A DNA stretch of 64,000 bases. Origin: an uncultured Pseudomonadales bacterium. GTDB taxonomy: Bacteria; Pseudomonadota; Gammaproteobacteria; Pseudomonadales; Azotimanducaceae. The notes beneath the pieces were generated by a model, which made no database searches, had not been told where the DNA came from, and saw only the letters and a program-made list of their open reading frames with translations. Where the stretch lies: the NCBI GenBank assembly GCA_937775265.1, contig CALKBV010000010.1, positions 158,397 through 222,396 of the forward strand, written 5' to 3'. Positions 16,972 to 25,838 of this stretch are shown here, one piece after another. A program made the translations under genes and the position numbers. Every line of letters begins with the position of its first letter. Position 1 is the stretch's first letter.

Positions 16972-17574
16972 ATGGAATTAATCCTGATACGTCACGGCCT
17001 GCCACTACAGGTTGAAACTAAAGATGGTACGCCTGCTGACCCGCCATTGTCTGAAGTCGGTCACCAGCAGGCCCAGAGAATGGCAAAGTGGCTTGAGGGA
17101 GAGCATATTGATCACCTGTATTCGAGCCCAATGCAACGTGCGGTCCAGACAGCGGCGCCACTTGCAGCATTAAAGGGACTGGAGCCAGTGTTGAGGGAAG
17201 GTGTCGCGGAATACGATAGGCAAGCAGACCACTACATCCCCGTGGAAGATCTGAAAAAATCTGACTATGACCGATGGTTGCGCATAATGAGTGGCAAGAA
17301 TGTAGATATTAACTTCCCTAAATTCTGTGTGGAGGTCGTCACAACCCTGAACGAAATCATCGATAGCCACCGAGGGAAAACTGTTGCGGTCACTTGCCAT
17401 GGGGGGGTGGTGAATGCCTGGACTGCACATGTAATGGGGATGGAGCCCAGGATGTTCTTTAACCCGAATTACACGAGCATAAGTAGGTATATGGGGGCGA
17501 GTTCCGGCGAGCGTTCAATCATCACGCTTAACGAGCACACGCACTTGCAGGGACTGGGCTCTAACCTGGGTTAG
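16972..17574 (+). CDS. histidine phosphatase (phosphoglycerate mutase-like) family protein
   Basis: 200 residues with the histidine phosphatase core. The phosphohistidine motif LIRHGLP is at the start, SSPMQRAVQTA carries the second Arg, and VTCHGGVVN holds the catalytic-core His. Likely a cytoplasmic phosphomonoesterase acting on a sugar phosphate, nucleotide or CoA-related metabolite. The insert between ~75 and 120 is longer than in SixA. It follows the LLM oxidoreductase closely. Confidence 0.9.
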   Translation: MELILIRHGLPLQVETKDGTPADPPLSEVGHQQAQRMAKWLEGEHIDHLYSSPMQRAVQTAAPLAALKGLEPVLREGVAEYDRQADHYIPVEDLKKSDYDRWLRIMSGKNVDINFPKFCVEVVTTLNEIIDSHRGKTVAVTCHGGVVNAWTAHVMGMEPRMFFNPNYTSISRYMGASSGERSIITLNEHTHLQGLGSNLG

Positions 17575-17665
17575 GCCCTTCAGGAGATGTCTGTTCGTCG
17601 AACATGCCATGGAAAGCTCGGTCATGTCGACTCTGCTGGAGGAATCTCTTTTTTGAAGCTCCTTG

Positions 17666-18442
17666 CTATGAGTTTAGTTCTCTTCCCCTTGATTGAACGT
17701 TAAGTCTGTTCTGTTCGAGCGTGTTGGCTTCAAGGTCGCGGTTCTTGCCGCGACTGGTACGGCGTTCCTCAGCGACACCCTCGGCCAGTGAATTTTCCCA
17801 ACCGTAGTCGATTAACCGGTGAACTTCTTTCAGAGTGCCCTGGTTTACGGAGGTAATGTCTTTGGCCAGTTTCTGGCAGTAGAAGAGTAGTTCGTCCGGT
17901 TCGAGGACCTCGTTGACCAACCCCCATCGTTCCGCAGTTTCGGCGCTCAGGTAATTGCCGGTGAAGCTGAGTTGTTTTGCGCGAGAGGCGCCAATCAGTC
18001 GTGACAGACGTTGAGAAAGCCCCCAGCCAGGCACGACGCCCATCCGGACGTGAGTGTCGGCAAATTTAGCCTCACTGGACGCAATCAGGATGTCACAGGC
18101 GAGTGCCAGTTCGAACCCACCGGTGATGGCAAAACCATTGATGGCGCCAATAACTGGTTTGCCGACCTCACGAATCGCTTTTTGCAGGTCTACCGTCTCA
18201 TTCCCGGAGGAGGGTGTATTCATACCTTTCTGGCCGAGTTCCTTCAGGTCCAGGCCGGCTGTAAATGCTCGGCCCTTGCCCGTTAGTATGATCACCTGGG
18301 TTTGAGTGTCATTTTTTAGTTTTATGAACACTTCACCGAGCCTTTGCCGAAGTTCGACAGACAGCGCATTCAGGTGTTCAGGACGATTCAGGGTTACGGT
18401 GGTAATGCCTTCGTTGGTTTCGGTGAGTACGATGTCTGTCAT
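17666..18442 (-). CDS. enoyl-CoA hydratase/isomerase (crotonase) family protein
   Basis: 258 residues from ATG 18442; a TTG nine codons upstream is less likely. The crotonase fold is clear: GITTVTLNRPEHLNALS, GRAFTAGLDLKELG (CoA-binding oxyanion loop), AINGFAITGGFELALACDI and DTHVRMGVVPGWG. The usual catalytic Glu positions read GGFE and MGVVP; a Glu in place of Val at the second site would give classical hydratase activity, so this may be an isomerase or another crotonase activity. Divergent from the DUF2726 gene. Confidence 0.88.
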   Translation of the reverse strand: MTDIVLTETNEGITTVTLNRPEHLNALSVELRQRLGEVFIKLKNDTQTQVIILTGKGRAFTAGLDLKELGQKGMNTPSSGNETVDLQKAIREVGKPVIGAINGFAITGGFELALACDILIASSEAKFADTHVRMGVVPGWGLSQRLSRLIGASRAKQLSFTGNYLSAETAERWGLVNEVLEPDELLFYCQKLAKDITSVNQGTLKEVHRLIDYGWENSLAEGVAEERRTSRGKNRDLEANTLEQNRLNVQSRGRELNS

Positions 18443-18486
18443 TGAGGTTCTCTGCTTTGCAAACAACAAATATTACGGCGAGTATT

Positions 18487-18494
18487 GCTATACT
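18487..18494 (+). promoter_or_regulatory. extended -10 promoter, possibly leaderless mRNA
   Basis: TGCTATACT at 18486-18494 is an extended -10 box. The expected transcription start falls at about 18501-18503, which is the ATG of the DUF2726 gene. No Shine-Dalgarno is present, consistent with a leaderless message. Confidence 0.4.
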
Positions 18495-18502
18495 CCAAGC
18501 CC

Positions 18503-19285
18503 ATGAAAGGTTTTTTCTTCTTCCTCGTTATTATTACTGGTTTTGTGTTGCTGCTTCGGTATCTCCGAAAGCGGGAAGTAGAATCGTTTATGGAATCCGA
18601 TATGGCGGATTTTCAGACTTTCAGGCAGACACATGAGGTCCTGAAAAAGCCAGAAGCCATTATTGCCCAGGCTGAAGCTTACGCGGCAATAAATCCAGGC
18701 GTCATTGAACTCAAAAAAGATAGTTCTGGTGCGGATGCTGGGGTCAAAGCAGATAGTCTGTTTTTCGTTGATGCGCCGGCGCCAATACTCCATCGTCTTA
18801 AAAGCTATGCGTTTGATGAAGTAACTCGCAACATGCTGGTATTGCTGGGGAAAGTTGCTCCAAGAGGCGTGCTGGTGTTGTTGAACGTGCCCCTGTCCGA
18901 GTTTGTAAAGACCGACACAGGAGAGACCTCGAATCTGGCCTCAATAAAAGTGGCCTACCTGCTTTGTGATGCCACCAGGCTAGAAGTCATCTGTGGTGTC
19001 CAGCATCGGGATGTAGGCGCTACCGGACGACAACCCATCGACCATGTTAAGCGCGTATTCGGTGATATCGGCTTACCGCTATTGGAATTCCCTGTCAGCA
19101 ATGATATCTCTGAACATGAAGTGCGGGATATACTTGACCCGGTATTACTCGGTAGTGAAGTTAAGGCCTGCCCCGGTTGCTCGGGATCCATGACGATCCG
19201 CAAGGCGATTAAGGGCAAGAGAGCTGGTAGGATTTTCTGGGTCTGTAACGACTTTCCGACGTGCCGCGGTGTTACCAAAGCCTAG
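18503..19285 (+). CDS. DUF2726 protein with C-terminal topoisomerase-type zinc ribbon
   Basis: 260 residues from ATG 18503. An N-terminal transmembrane helix (FFFFLVIITGFVLLL) is followed by a soluble DUF2726 domain at ~95-215 (VAPRGVLVLLNVPLSEF, IKVAYLLCDATRLEVICGVQ, VFGDIGLPLLEFPV). This domain resembles a restriction-endonuclease-like or nuclease fold. The last ~35 residues form a zinc ribbon with CPGC and CNDFPTC, as found in topoisomerase I C-termini. It is probably a membrane-anchored nucleic-acid-binding protein; function unknown. Convergent with PlsC. Confidence 0.8.
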   Translation: MKGFFFFLVIITGFVLLLRYLRKREVESFMESDMADFQTFRQTHEVLKKPEAIIAQAEAYAAINPGVIELKKDSSGADAGVKADSLFFVDAPAPILHRLKSYAFDEVTRNMLVLLGKVAPRGVLVLLNVPLSEFVKTDTGETSNLASIKVAYLLCDATRLEVICGVQHRDVGATGRQPIDHVKRVFGDIGLPLLEFPVSNDISEHEVRDILDPVLLGSEVKACPGCSGSMTIRKAIKGKRAGRIFWVCNDFPTCRGVTKA

Positions 19286-19289
19286 AAGT

Positions 19290-20030
19290 TCAGTCCAGGA
19301 CGATGTGTTGTTTGAGCTGATGCTGCACCTGTTCCGCGAGATCCTTGGCGCTGTCTTCCTGGAAGGATTCTGGAAGAATAGGCGGCAGCACCGTCACTTC
19401 AATATGCGTTTCGCCGTGAAAGTTGAAGCTGTTTTTAGGCAGCGCTGTTCTTGATCCATTGATGACGATAGGCAGGATCGGCTTTTGCAGGCGCTTGGCA
19501 AGGACAAAAGCACCTTCCTTGAACTTCCTCATCTTGCCGGATTCGGATCTTGTTCCTTCGGGAAAGAGATAGATGGAACTACCCTGTTTCAGATGCTTTT
19601 CGCAGGCTTTGTACATCGTTTTGACGCTCTTGTGGTTGCCGCGCCTGAGTCTGATATATCGGTTGAGCGACATGTTCCAACCGATCAATGGGATATTGAA
19701 TAGTTCCGCCTTCGAGACCCATTTGAAATGTGTAAACAGCGTGAACGCAACAAGAATATCGACTAGCGACTGATGGTTGGACACGATGATGTAGGTGTCG
19801 TTTGCATCAATGTTCTCTTTGCCTTTTATTGAAACCGACCATGGCGGCATAAGCCAGATATACGAACTGGCCCAGACACAGGTGAACCGGTGTAAAAGCC
19901 AGAGTCGCTTATCAAAAAGTACTGTCGTCAGCCAAATCGCCAGGGCAACCAGGAAAAAGAAAGCTGACGTCAGGAAGACGAATGCAATATAAAGAATGGC
20001 AATGAGTCGAAAAATTAAAGTCTGAACCAT
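19290..20030 (-). CDS. plsC: 1-acyl-sn-glycerol-3-phosphate acyltransferase family (PlsC-like)
   Basis: 246 residues. Two hydrophobic segments lie at the N-terminus. The acyltransferase blocks are NHQSLVD (block I, HxxxxD), block III FPEGTRS and block IV LPIVINGSR. It transfers acyl groups to lysophosphatidate or a related lysolipid at the inner membrane in phospholipid synthesis. The symbol is used in the family sense, as genomes often have several copies. It lies 4 bp from the stop of the convergent DUF2726 gene. Confidence 0.9.
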   Translation of the reverse strand: MVQTLIFRLIAILYIAFVFLTSAFFFLVALAIWLTTVLFDKRLWLLHRFTCVWASSYIWLMPPWSVSIKGKENIDANDTYIIVSNHQSLVDILVAFTLFTHFKWVSKAELFNIPLIGWNMSLNRYIRLRRGNHKSVKTMYKACEKHLKQGSSIYLFPEGTRSESGKMRKFKEGAFVLAKRLQKPILPIVINGSRTALPKNSFNFHGETHIEVTVLPPILPESFQEDSAKDLAEQVQHQLKQHIVLD

Positions 20031-20118
20031 CGATGTTTTGTTGATGTTCTGTGGAAGTTAAGGTCTAGAGTGGTAAATTGTAGCATTACACAGAAACTGG
20101 TCCAGCCGGAGTATTTAT

Positions 20119-20781
20119 ATGCCATTTAGCGTTCCTGAGGTTAGGGGTGATGTGATTTTTGAATCATTCCCCGTAGGCCCGTTGCAGTGTAACTGTGCAA
20201 TCATCGGTGATCCGATAGCGAAGACCTGTCTGATTATCGATCCGGGTGGGGATCCCGATAAGATCATGGCGATTGTTGATGAGCACGGGCTGACGGTAAA
20301 AGGGATAATTCACACGCATGCCCACCTGGATCACATCCTGGCTTCTGCCGAGATCAAGAACCGCACCGGCGCGCCGCTTTTGCTTCATCAGGGTGACAAA
20401 TTCTTGTGGGATGCACTGGAAGACCAGTGCCAGAAGTTTGGTCTGGATTACACGCCAACGCCGGAACCAGATGTCTGGCTGAAAGATGATGCTGCATTAG
20501 ACTGTTGTGGTGGTGTTGCCATTCATACACCGGGCCACACGCCGGGTTCCATCAGCTTCTGGTTCGAGAACCATGATGTGTTGATTGCCGGCGATACCCT
20601 GTTCCAGCTTGGCATAGGGAGAACGGATTTACCCGGCGGCAGTTTTGAATCCATCGAGCACTCAATTACAGACCGATTGTTCAGGCTCGCTGACGATGCC
20701 CTGGTAATTACAGGTCATGGTCCATCAACCTCGCTAGCCTTTGAGAAGCAGGCGAACCCTTTCTTTGGTGGGAATGGGTGA
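20119..20781 (+). CDS. metallo-beta-lactamase fold hydrolase, glyoxalase II-like (YcbL type)
   Basis: 220 residues. The metal-binding motif is HTHAHLDHI, followed by THTPGHTPGSISFW, an AGDTLF block and a final TGHGPSTS. The length and the early GPLQCNCAIIGD entry match the short glyoxalase II-like group, which hydrolyses thioesters such as S-lactoylglutathione. GGAG precedes ATG 20119. It reads into the TRAP operon 61 bp downstream. Confidence 0.92.
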   Translation: MPFSVPEVRGDVIFESFPVGPLQCNCAIIGDPIAKTCLIIDPGGDPDKIMAIVDEHGLTVKGIIHTHAHLDHILASAEIKNRTGAPLLLHQGDKFLWDALEDQCQKFGLDYTPTPEPDVWLKDDAALDCCGGVAIHTPGHTPGSISFWFENHDVLIAGDTLFQLGIGRTDLPGGSFESIEHSITDRLFRLADDALVITGHGPSTSLAFEKQANPFFGGNG

Positions 20782-20842
20782 TCGGTATTACCCTGAGAGC
20801 TCAAAACCGCTAGAATTCGCGGGTCCATTAGTAGGAGAAACA

Positions 20843-21694
20843 ATGTTTAGTCGATTGCCCAGGCTGTTTTTGGCCAGTTTCCTTATGTTGGGCAGTGGTT
20901 GCACGAATCTGGTTTCTGGGATCACGTCCCAGTTGGCTGATGATCTCGCGGGTAGCATACTCAACAGCGAAGACATCGATACCGTGAGGGAAGGTGTCCC
21001 CGCTTACTTGCTGTTAATGGACAGTTTCCTTCGCAGTAGCCCGGATTCGGAAGATCTGTTGCTGGCTGCATCAAATCTAAATGGTGCTTTTTCAGCGTTG
21101 GTTGTGGATGAGGATCGGATAAAACTCTTCAGCGACAAAAGTATGCGATATGTAGAGCACGCTGCCTGTGTTTCAAAATCACCTCTTTGCGATGTCCGCC
21201 AGCAAAGCTACGCCGAATTTGAACAGACCGTGAGCTCGCTTAAGGTTAGTGATGTCCATATAGCTTATTCATTGGGCGTTGCCTGGGTTGGTAGGCTTCA
21301 GGCGAATAGTGATGACTGGGCCGTTATTGCCGAACTCAGCCGAGCCAAGCTGCTAATGGAGCGCGTGATCGAGCTGGACGAAAACCATGAAAATGGCGGT
21401 CCTCACTTGTACATGGGCGGAATGGAAACGCTGTTACCGGCTTCAATGGGTGGTAAACCCGAAAAGGGAAGGGCGCACTTTGAGAAGGCTATCGAGATTA
21501 ACGAAGCTTATTTGATGACGAAAGTCATCTATGCCCAGCAGTATGCCAGGTTGATGTTTGACCAGGAGCTTCACGACAGGTTACTTAACGAAGTCCTGTC
21601 GGCAGACCCTGTGGTTGAAGGCATGACGCTTACTAATCGAATCGCACAAGAGCGGGCCAAAGATCTGCTGGCTTCATCAAAAGATTACTTTTAA
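20843..21694 (+). CDS. TAtT: TRAP transporter T-component lipoprotein
   Basis: 283 residues starting at ATG 20843, which has AGGAG upstream; an in-frame codon further up is ruled out because only this start gives a lipoprotein signal (LASFLMLGSGC). The body is helical repeats of the TRAP-associated TatT family (VREGVPAYLLLMDSF, LLAASNLNGAFSALV, GGPHLYMGGMETLLP). T-components form trimers that bind the substrate-binding protein DctP in the periplasm. It is followed by dctP, dctQ and dctM in a tight operon, as expected for TRAP-TatT systems. Confidence 0.92.
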   Translation: MFSRLPRLFLASFLMLGSGCTNLVSGITSQLADDLAGSILNSEDIDTVREGVPAYLLLMDSFLRSSPDSEDLLLAASNLNGAFSALVVDEDRIKLFSDKSMRYVEHAACVSKSPLCDVRQQSYAEFEQTVSSLKVSDVHIAYSLGVAWVGRLQANSDDWAVIAELSRAKLLMERVIELDENHENGGPHLYMGGMETLLPASMGGKPEKGRAHFEKAIEINEAYLMTKVIYAQQYARLMFDQELHDRLLNEVLSADPVVEGMTLTNRIAQERAKDLLASSKDYF

Positions 21695-21703
21695 GGATAG
21701 AAG

Positions 21704-22715
21704 ATGATTAACAAGTCCATTCTGCCTGTTTGCCTGTTTGTATGTCTGCTACATATGGATGTTGCCGTTGCCGCGACCTATAAAATCGCTACCATATCGC
21801 CGGATGGGCTTTCATGGATGAAGCAGCTTCGTGCTGGTGCTAAAGCAAATAGAATCCGCGACAGATGGCCGGGTAAAACTCAAAATCTATCCGGGTGGTG
21901 TCCAGGGTGACGATCAAACGGTACTCCGGAAAATGCGAATCGGACAATTACATGGGGGCGTGCTGGCGGCGGGATCGCTAACACGGTTTTATCCGGATCT
22001 GCAGATTTACAATTTACCGTTGCAGTTTCAGTCCTACGCGGAAGTTGATTATATCCGGAAAGAGATGGACCAGATGATTACTGACGGGCTGGCGGAAGCG
22101 GGCATTGTGAGCTTTGCATTTTCGGAAACGGGGTTTGCGTATCTGCTCACCCAGGAACCCGTTAGAACAGTTGCTGATCTTAAAGGCCTGAAGGCATGGA
22201 TTCCCGATAACGACCCGATTGCCGCCGAACTTATTAAATCCTTTGACGTCAGCCCAATACCGCTCGGCATCACAGACGTACTCGCGGGCCTGCAGACCGG
22301 CCTGATAGATGCTGTTATGGCGCCTCCCGCGGTTGTGCTTGCGCTTCAGTGGCACAATCACGTGTCGTATATGACAGATTTACCACTGGTTTATATCTAT
22401 TCAATGCTGGCAATGGATAGCAAGGCTTATCAACGGATTTCCGATGAAGATAAGCTGGTAGTGCGCGCAGTCGTGGACTCGATGTTTCTGAAAATGGACT
22501 CTGAAAATCGCACAGATAATGAGAGGGCTTATAAGGCCATAAAGTCAATCGGGATCGAAGCTATCGCTGCTGACAATGTTGATGAATGGCGAGCTGTTGC
22601 TGATGGCTCTATTGAGAAGCTAATTGGGTCCGGAAAAATCACCCCCGAAGCCGTTCGGCTCTATCTGGCTAATCTCCAGAAGTATCGGAATGGTTCGCCT
22701 GCAGGGTCTGACTAG
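21704..22715 (+). pseudogene. dctP: TRAP solute-binding protein DctP, one frameshift
   Basis: Residues 1-47 (signal peptide LPVCLFVCLLHMDVAVAA, then TYKIATISPDGLSWMKQLRAGAK) are in the frame of ATG 21704. The rest (IESATDGRVKLKIYPGGVQG to the stop at 22713) is in the +1 frame. The junction lies at about 21840-21852, where removing one G would restore AKQIESATDGR. The remaining ~290 residues are an intact DctP fold. Either a recent frameshift has silenced the receptor or this is a base-calling error. The neighbouring genes tatT, dctQ and dctM are intact, which makes an error or a very recent mutation likely. Confidence 0.85.
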
Positions 22716-22733
22716 CGCTAGAATGACAGGCCA

Positions 22734-23216
22734 ATGGCTTCTCTTAGAAAATATTTCCTGACGCTAAGGTCCGGCTTTCATCGACTGGAAGACGGCGCGC
22801 TTGTGCTGGCGCTAGTTAGCATGCTGGTAATGGCGCTTACCCAGATCTTTCTTCGCAACCTGTTTGACAGCGGGTTTCTGTGGGCTGAATCCTTTCTTCG
22901 GATACTAGTGTTGTGGGTTGCCATCCTCGGTGCCATGGTCGCGACGCGCGACAGAAACCATATCAGTATTGACCTCTTGTCCCGACTTCTCCCGGCCGGA
23001 TATTTTGTGCCGCTTCAAATAGTTTCATTGTTATTCGCGGCTGTTCTTTGTGCGGTAGCCGCATACCACTCGGTCGTGTTCATCGGCTATGAATACGAGG
23101 ATCAGACGATCGCCTTTGCTGAAGTGCCTGTGTGGCTCTGCCAGTCAATTATGCCTATTGGGTTCGGTGTGATGGCATTACGTTTCTTTTATGCAGTGTT
23201 CGTGAGGGAGCAATAA
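22734..23216 (+). CDS. dctQ: TRAP transporter small permease DctQ
   Basis: 160 residues with four predicted membrane helices. The DctQ motif region is RNLFDSGFLWAESFLRILVLW, with a typical FLRxL, and ends ATRDRNHISID. It scaffolds the DctM channel. ATG 22734 lies 18 bp after dctP. DctM follows with no gap. Confidence 0.93.
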   Translation: MASLRKYFLTLRSGFHRLEDGALVLALVSMLVMALTQIFLRNLFDSGFLWAESFLRILVLWVAILGAMVATRDRNHISIDLLSRLLPAGYFVPLQIVSLLFAAVLCAVAAYHSVVFIGYEYEDQTIAFAEVPVWLCQSIMPIGFGVMALRFFYAVFVREQ

Positions 23217-24524
23217 TTGGGCATCTTTGGATCTGCTGTCATCGCGCTGCTCGCGCTGTTTGGGACACCACTGTTCACGGTGATTCTCGCCGCGGCCATG
23301 TTGGGTTTTTACATATCCGACATCCCGCTGACGGTTATTCCCATTGAAATCTATCGGTTGGTTGATACCCCACTGTTGTTAGCGTTACCGCTATTTACCT
23401 TTGCAGGTTACATTCTGGCTGAAAGCCATCTGTCGACACGCCTGGTAAAAGTAACGGCATCATTCCTGGGCTGGATGCCAGGAGGGCTTGCGGTTGTTGC
23501 CTTTATTACCTGTGCGTTTTTCACTGCCTTCACCGGAGCATCAGGCGTCACTATTGTCGCCGTTGGTGCGTTGTTGTTCCCTGCGCTTGTTGAGGGCGGT
23601 TACCGAGAGAGGTTTTCCCTCGGGCTTGTAACAACCTCGGGTAGCCTCGGGTTGCTGCTGGCTCCGTCGCTTCCCCTCATTTTGTATGGAGTCATCGTTC
23701 AGCAAATGGACCTCCCGAATCCATTCACGATCCAGGAGCTTTTTATTGCGGGTATCGTTCCGGCGCTTTTGATGATTGTCCTGCTAACTCTCTACAGCAT
23801 CTGGACGACCAGGCACGATCGGCTCGAGGCAACGCCTTTTCATCGGGGGGTGGCGTGGCAGTCCCTGAAGGATATGAAGTGGGAGGCTCCATTACCCATC
23901 ATCGTTTTAGGAGGCATCTACTCGGGATTCTTTGCCGTTTCAGAGGCCGCTGCCGTGACTGCATTTTATGTCGTAATTGTAGAGGTTTTCATTCACAGGG
24001 AAGTCCCGGTTAAACAGTTGCCCAGGGTTATTCGTGAAGCGATGGTAATGGTTGGGGGAATCCTTCTGATTCTCGGCGTGTCTTTAGCGTTCACTAATTT
24101 TCTGGTGGATGCAGAGATTCCACAGGCATTGTTTGAATGGATCAGGACTTTCATCGAAAGCAAGTTCACCTTTCTGATCTTGTTAAACCTTATCCTGCTG
24201 GCGCTGGGCGCGATATTGGATATCTTCTCTGCGTTGGTGATCATGATTCCGCTTATTGTGCCCCTGGCGCTGCGCTTTGGGGTAGACCCAGTGCACCTGG
24301 GTATTATTTTCCTTGCCAATATGCAGATTGGATATTTCACGCCGCCGATAGGAATGAATCTCTTTATTGCCAGTTATCGCTTCAAGAAACCGATAACTGA
24401 GCTGTATCAGGCCACTATTCCGTTTATGCTTGTGTTGCTGGTTGCATTGGTCCTTATTACCTACGTTCCAGAACTGAGCCTGTATTTTCTTGATCGGCCT
24501 GAAATGCCAGTTCAGTCGCCGTAA
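23217..24524 (+). CDS. dctM: TRAP transporter large permease DctM
   Basis: 435 residues, about 12 membrane helices. The family core is TAFTGASGVTIVAVGALLFPAL, and the C half has IPLIVPLALRFGVDPVHLGIIF plus QIGYFTPPIGMNLF. TTG start at 23217, immediately after the dctQ stop, so translation is probably coupled. It mediates Na+-driven uptake of small carboxylates or related solutes; the substrate is not identified. Confidence 0.95.
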   Translation: MGIFGSAVIALLALFGTPLFTVILAAAMLGFYISDIPLTVIPIEIYRLVDTPLLLALPLFTFAGYILAESHLSTRLVKVTASFLGWMPGGLAVVAFITCAFFTAFTGASGVTIVAVGALLFPALVEGGYRERFSLGLVTTSGSLGLLLAPSLPLILYGVIVQQMDLPNPFTIQELFIAGIVPALLMIVLLTLYSIWTTRHDRLEATPFHRGVAWQSLKDMKWEAPLPIIVLGGIYSGFFAVSEAAAVTAFYVVIVEVFIHREVPVKQLPRVIREAMVMVGGILLILGVSLAFTNFLVDAEIPQALFEWIRTFIESKFTFLILLNLILLALGAILDIFSALVIMIPLIVPLALRFGVDPVHLGIIFLANMQIGYFTPPIGMNLFIASYRFKKPITELYQATIPFMLVLLVALVLITYVPELSLYFLDRPEMPVQSP

Positions 24525-24638
24525 TGTCATTCGCTTCACAGGTAAACGAGATATATGTAAAACTAGCGGAAAGCGCCGTATTGATACTATAGTGACTTTA
24601 GCGTCCGCCACGCTCAAGATAGAACGAAGGAATAGAGG

Positions 24639-25838
24639 TTGAGTGACAAGACCATAGACAATGCGTATTTGAGGCTGATAGAAATTGGCAAAGCGCTATC
24701 GGCGGAGAGAAACATTGATAGCCTGCTTAAGCATATCTTGCAGGAAGCGAAGTCACTGGCGACCGCGGATGCGGGCACAATCTATCTCAATTTAGATAAA
24801 ACCAGTCTTAAATTTGCTATCGTACTGAATGACACCCTGAGTGGTTCTCGACAAGATCATGCTTCAGGCCCAATGTATCTTCCCGACATCTCGCTCTATA
24901 ATGGTGATGGTTCACCAAATCTCAATAATATTGCCAGTAGTGCCGCGCATAGTGGTGAGACAATCGTGGTAGGTGACGCTGCCTGCATTGAAGAGTTAGG
25001 TTTTTCGGGGCCCAAAAAATTTAGCAAGCCATTGGATTACCCGACAATTTCTCTTCTGGCAGTGCCCCTTAAAACGGTGTCTGATGAGTCATTGGGTGTA
25101 CTACAGTTGCTGAATGCGACTGATAGTGAGGGAAACTTTATCGCGTTTTCAGATGGAATCATCCCTCTGATAGAGGCGCTTGCTTCCCAGGCATCGGTTG
25201 CAATGGAAAACCGTGCTTTGTTGGATGAGCAGGAAGCTCAGAAGCAACAGCTGGAGAAACAAGTCGACGTCCGCACGGGAGAATTGAAAGATGCGCTGAC
25301 CAGATTATCTGAAGCGCACGTCAATTTAAAAGAAATGAGCACCTTTGATGCTGTAACGGGCATTCACAATCGCCAGTATTTTAATGAAAGCCTTGAGCAG
25401 GAGTGGCGCAGGGCAAAGCGTGGGGGGTATGAAGTGTCGATGCTTATGCTGGATATCGATCATTTCAAGAGCGTGAACGATACTTATGGGCATCTCGCTG
25501 GAGACGAATGCCTTACGGCTATCGCAAAAGAAGTAGACCAGATGTTCAACCGACCTTCTGACGTGGTGGCGCGTTATGGGGGTGAAGAGTTCGTGGTGGT
25601 GTTGCCCTATATTTCCGGAGATAACGCACTTCGTCTCGCCGAACAGCTAAGAAAAATCATCGAGGGGTCTACCTATTTAGCCGACGGGCATGAATTGCAA
25701 GTGACAGTGAGTATCGGCGTTGCAACCGCAACTCCAGACGACGAAGTACGGTCCAGGGACTTGATCGGTTGGTCCGATGCTGTGCTCTACGAGGCTAAAT
25801 CGGCAGGGCGTAACCAGGTTCGCCAGTACCATCAGTAG
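24639..25838 (+). CDS. GAF-GGDEF diguanylate cyclase
   Basis: 399 residues from TTG 24639 with an AAGGA upstream. A GAF sensor covers ~1-190, a short coiled coil ~197-230 (EQEAQKQQLEKQ), and a GGDEF domain ~235-399. The catalytic loop is GGEEF at 314-318. An RPSD inhibitory-site motif at 305-308 lies five residues upstream, so product feedback inhibition is expected. It makes the second messenger c-di-GMP. Its GAF domain closely resembles that of the HD-GYP protein at 38251. No membrane segments are visible. Confidence 0.95.
   Translation: MSDKTIDNAYLRLIEIGKALSAERNIDSLLKHILQEAKSLATADAGTIYLNLDKTSLKFAIVLNDTLSGSRQDHASGPMYLPDISLYNGDGSPNLNNIASSAAHSGETIVVGDAACIEELGFSGPKKFSKPLDYPTISLLAVPLKTVSDESLGVLQLLNATDSEGNFIAFSDGIIPLIEALASQASVAMENRALLDEQEAQKQQLEKQVDVRTGELKDALTRLSEAHVNLKEMSTFDAVTGIHNRQYFNESLEQEWRRAKRGGYEVSMLMLDIDHFKSVNDTYGHLAGDECLTAIAKEVDQMFNRPSDVVARYGGEEFVVVLPYISGDNALRLAEQLRKIIEGSTYLADGHELQVTVSIGVATATPDDEVRSRDLIGWSDAVLYEAKSAGRNQVRQYHQ

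Noticed and set aside
20741..20842. Upstream extension of the TAtT gene
   Set aside because: It overlaps the MBL hydrolase stop and would hide the lipoprotein signal; ATG 20843 with AGGAG is the right start.
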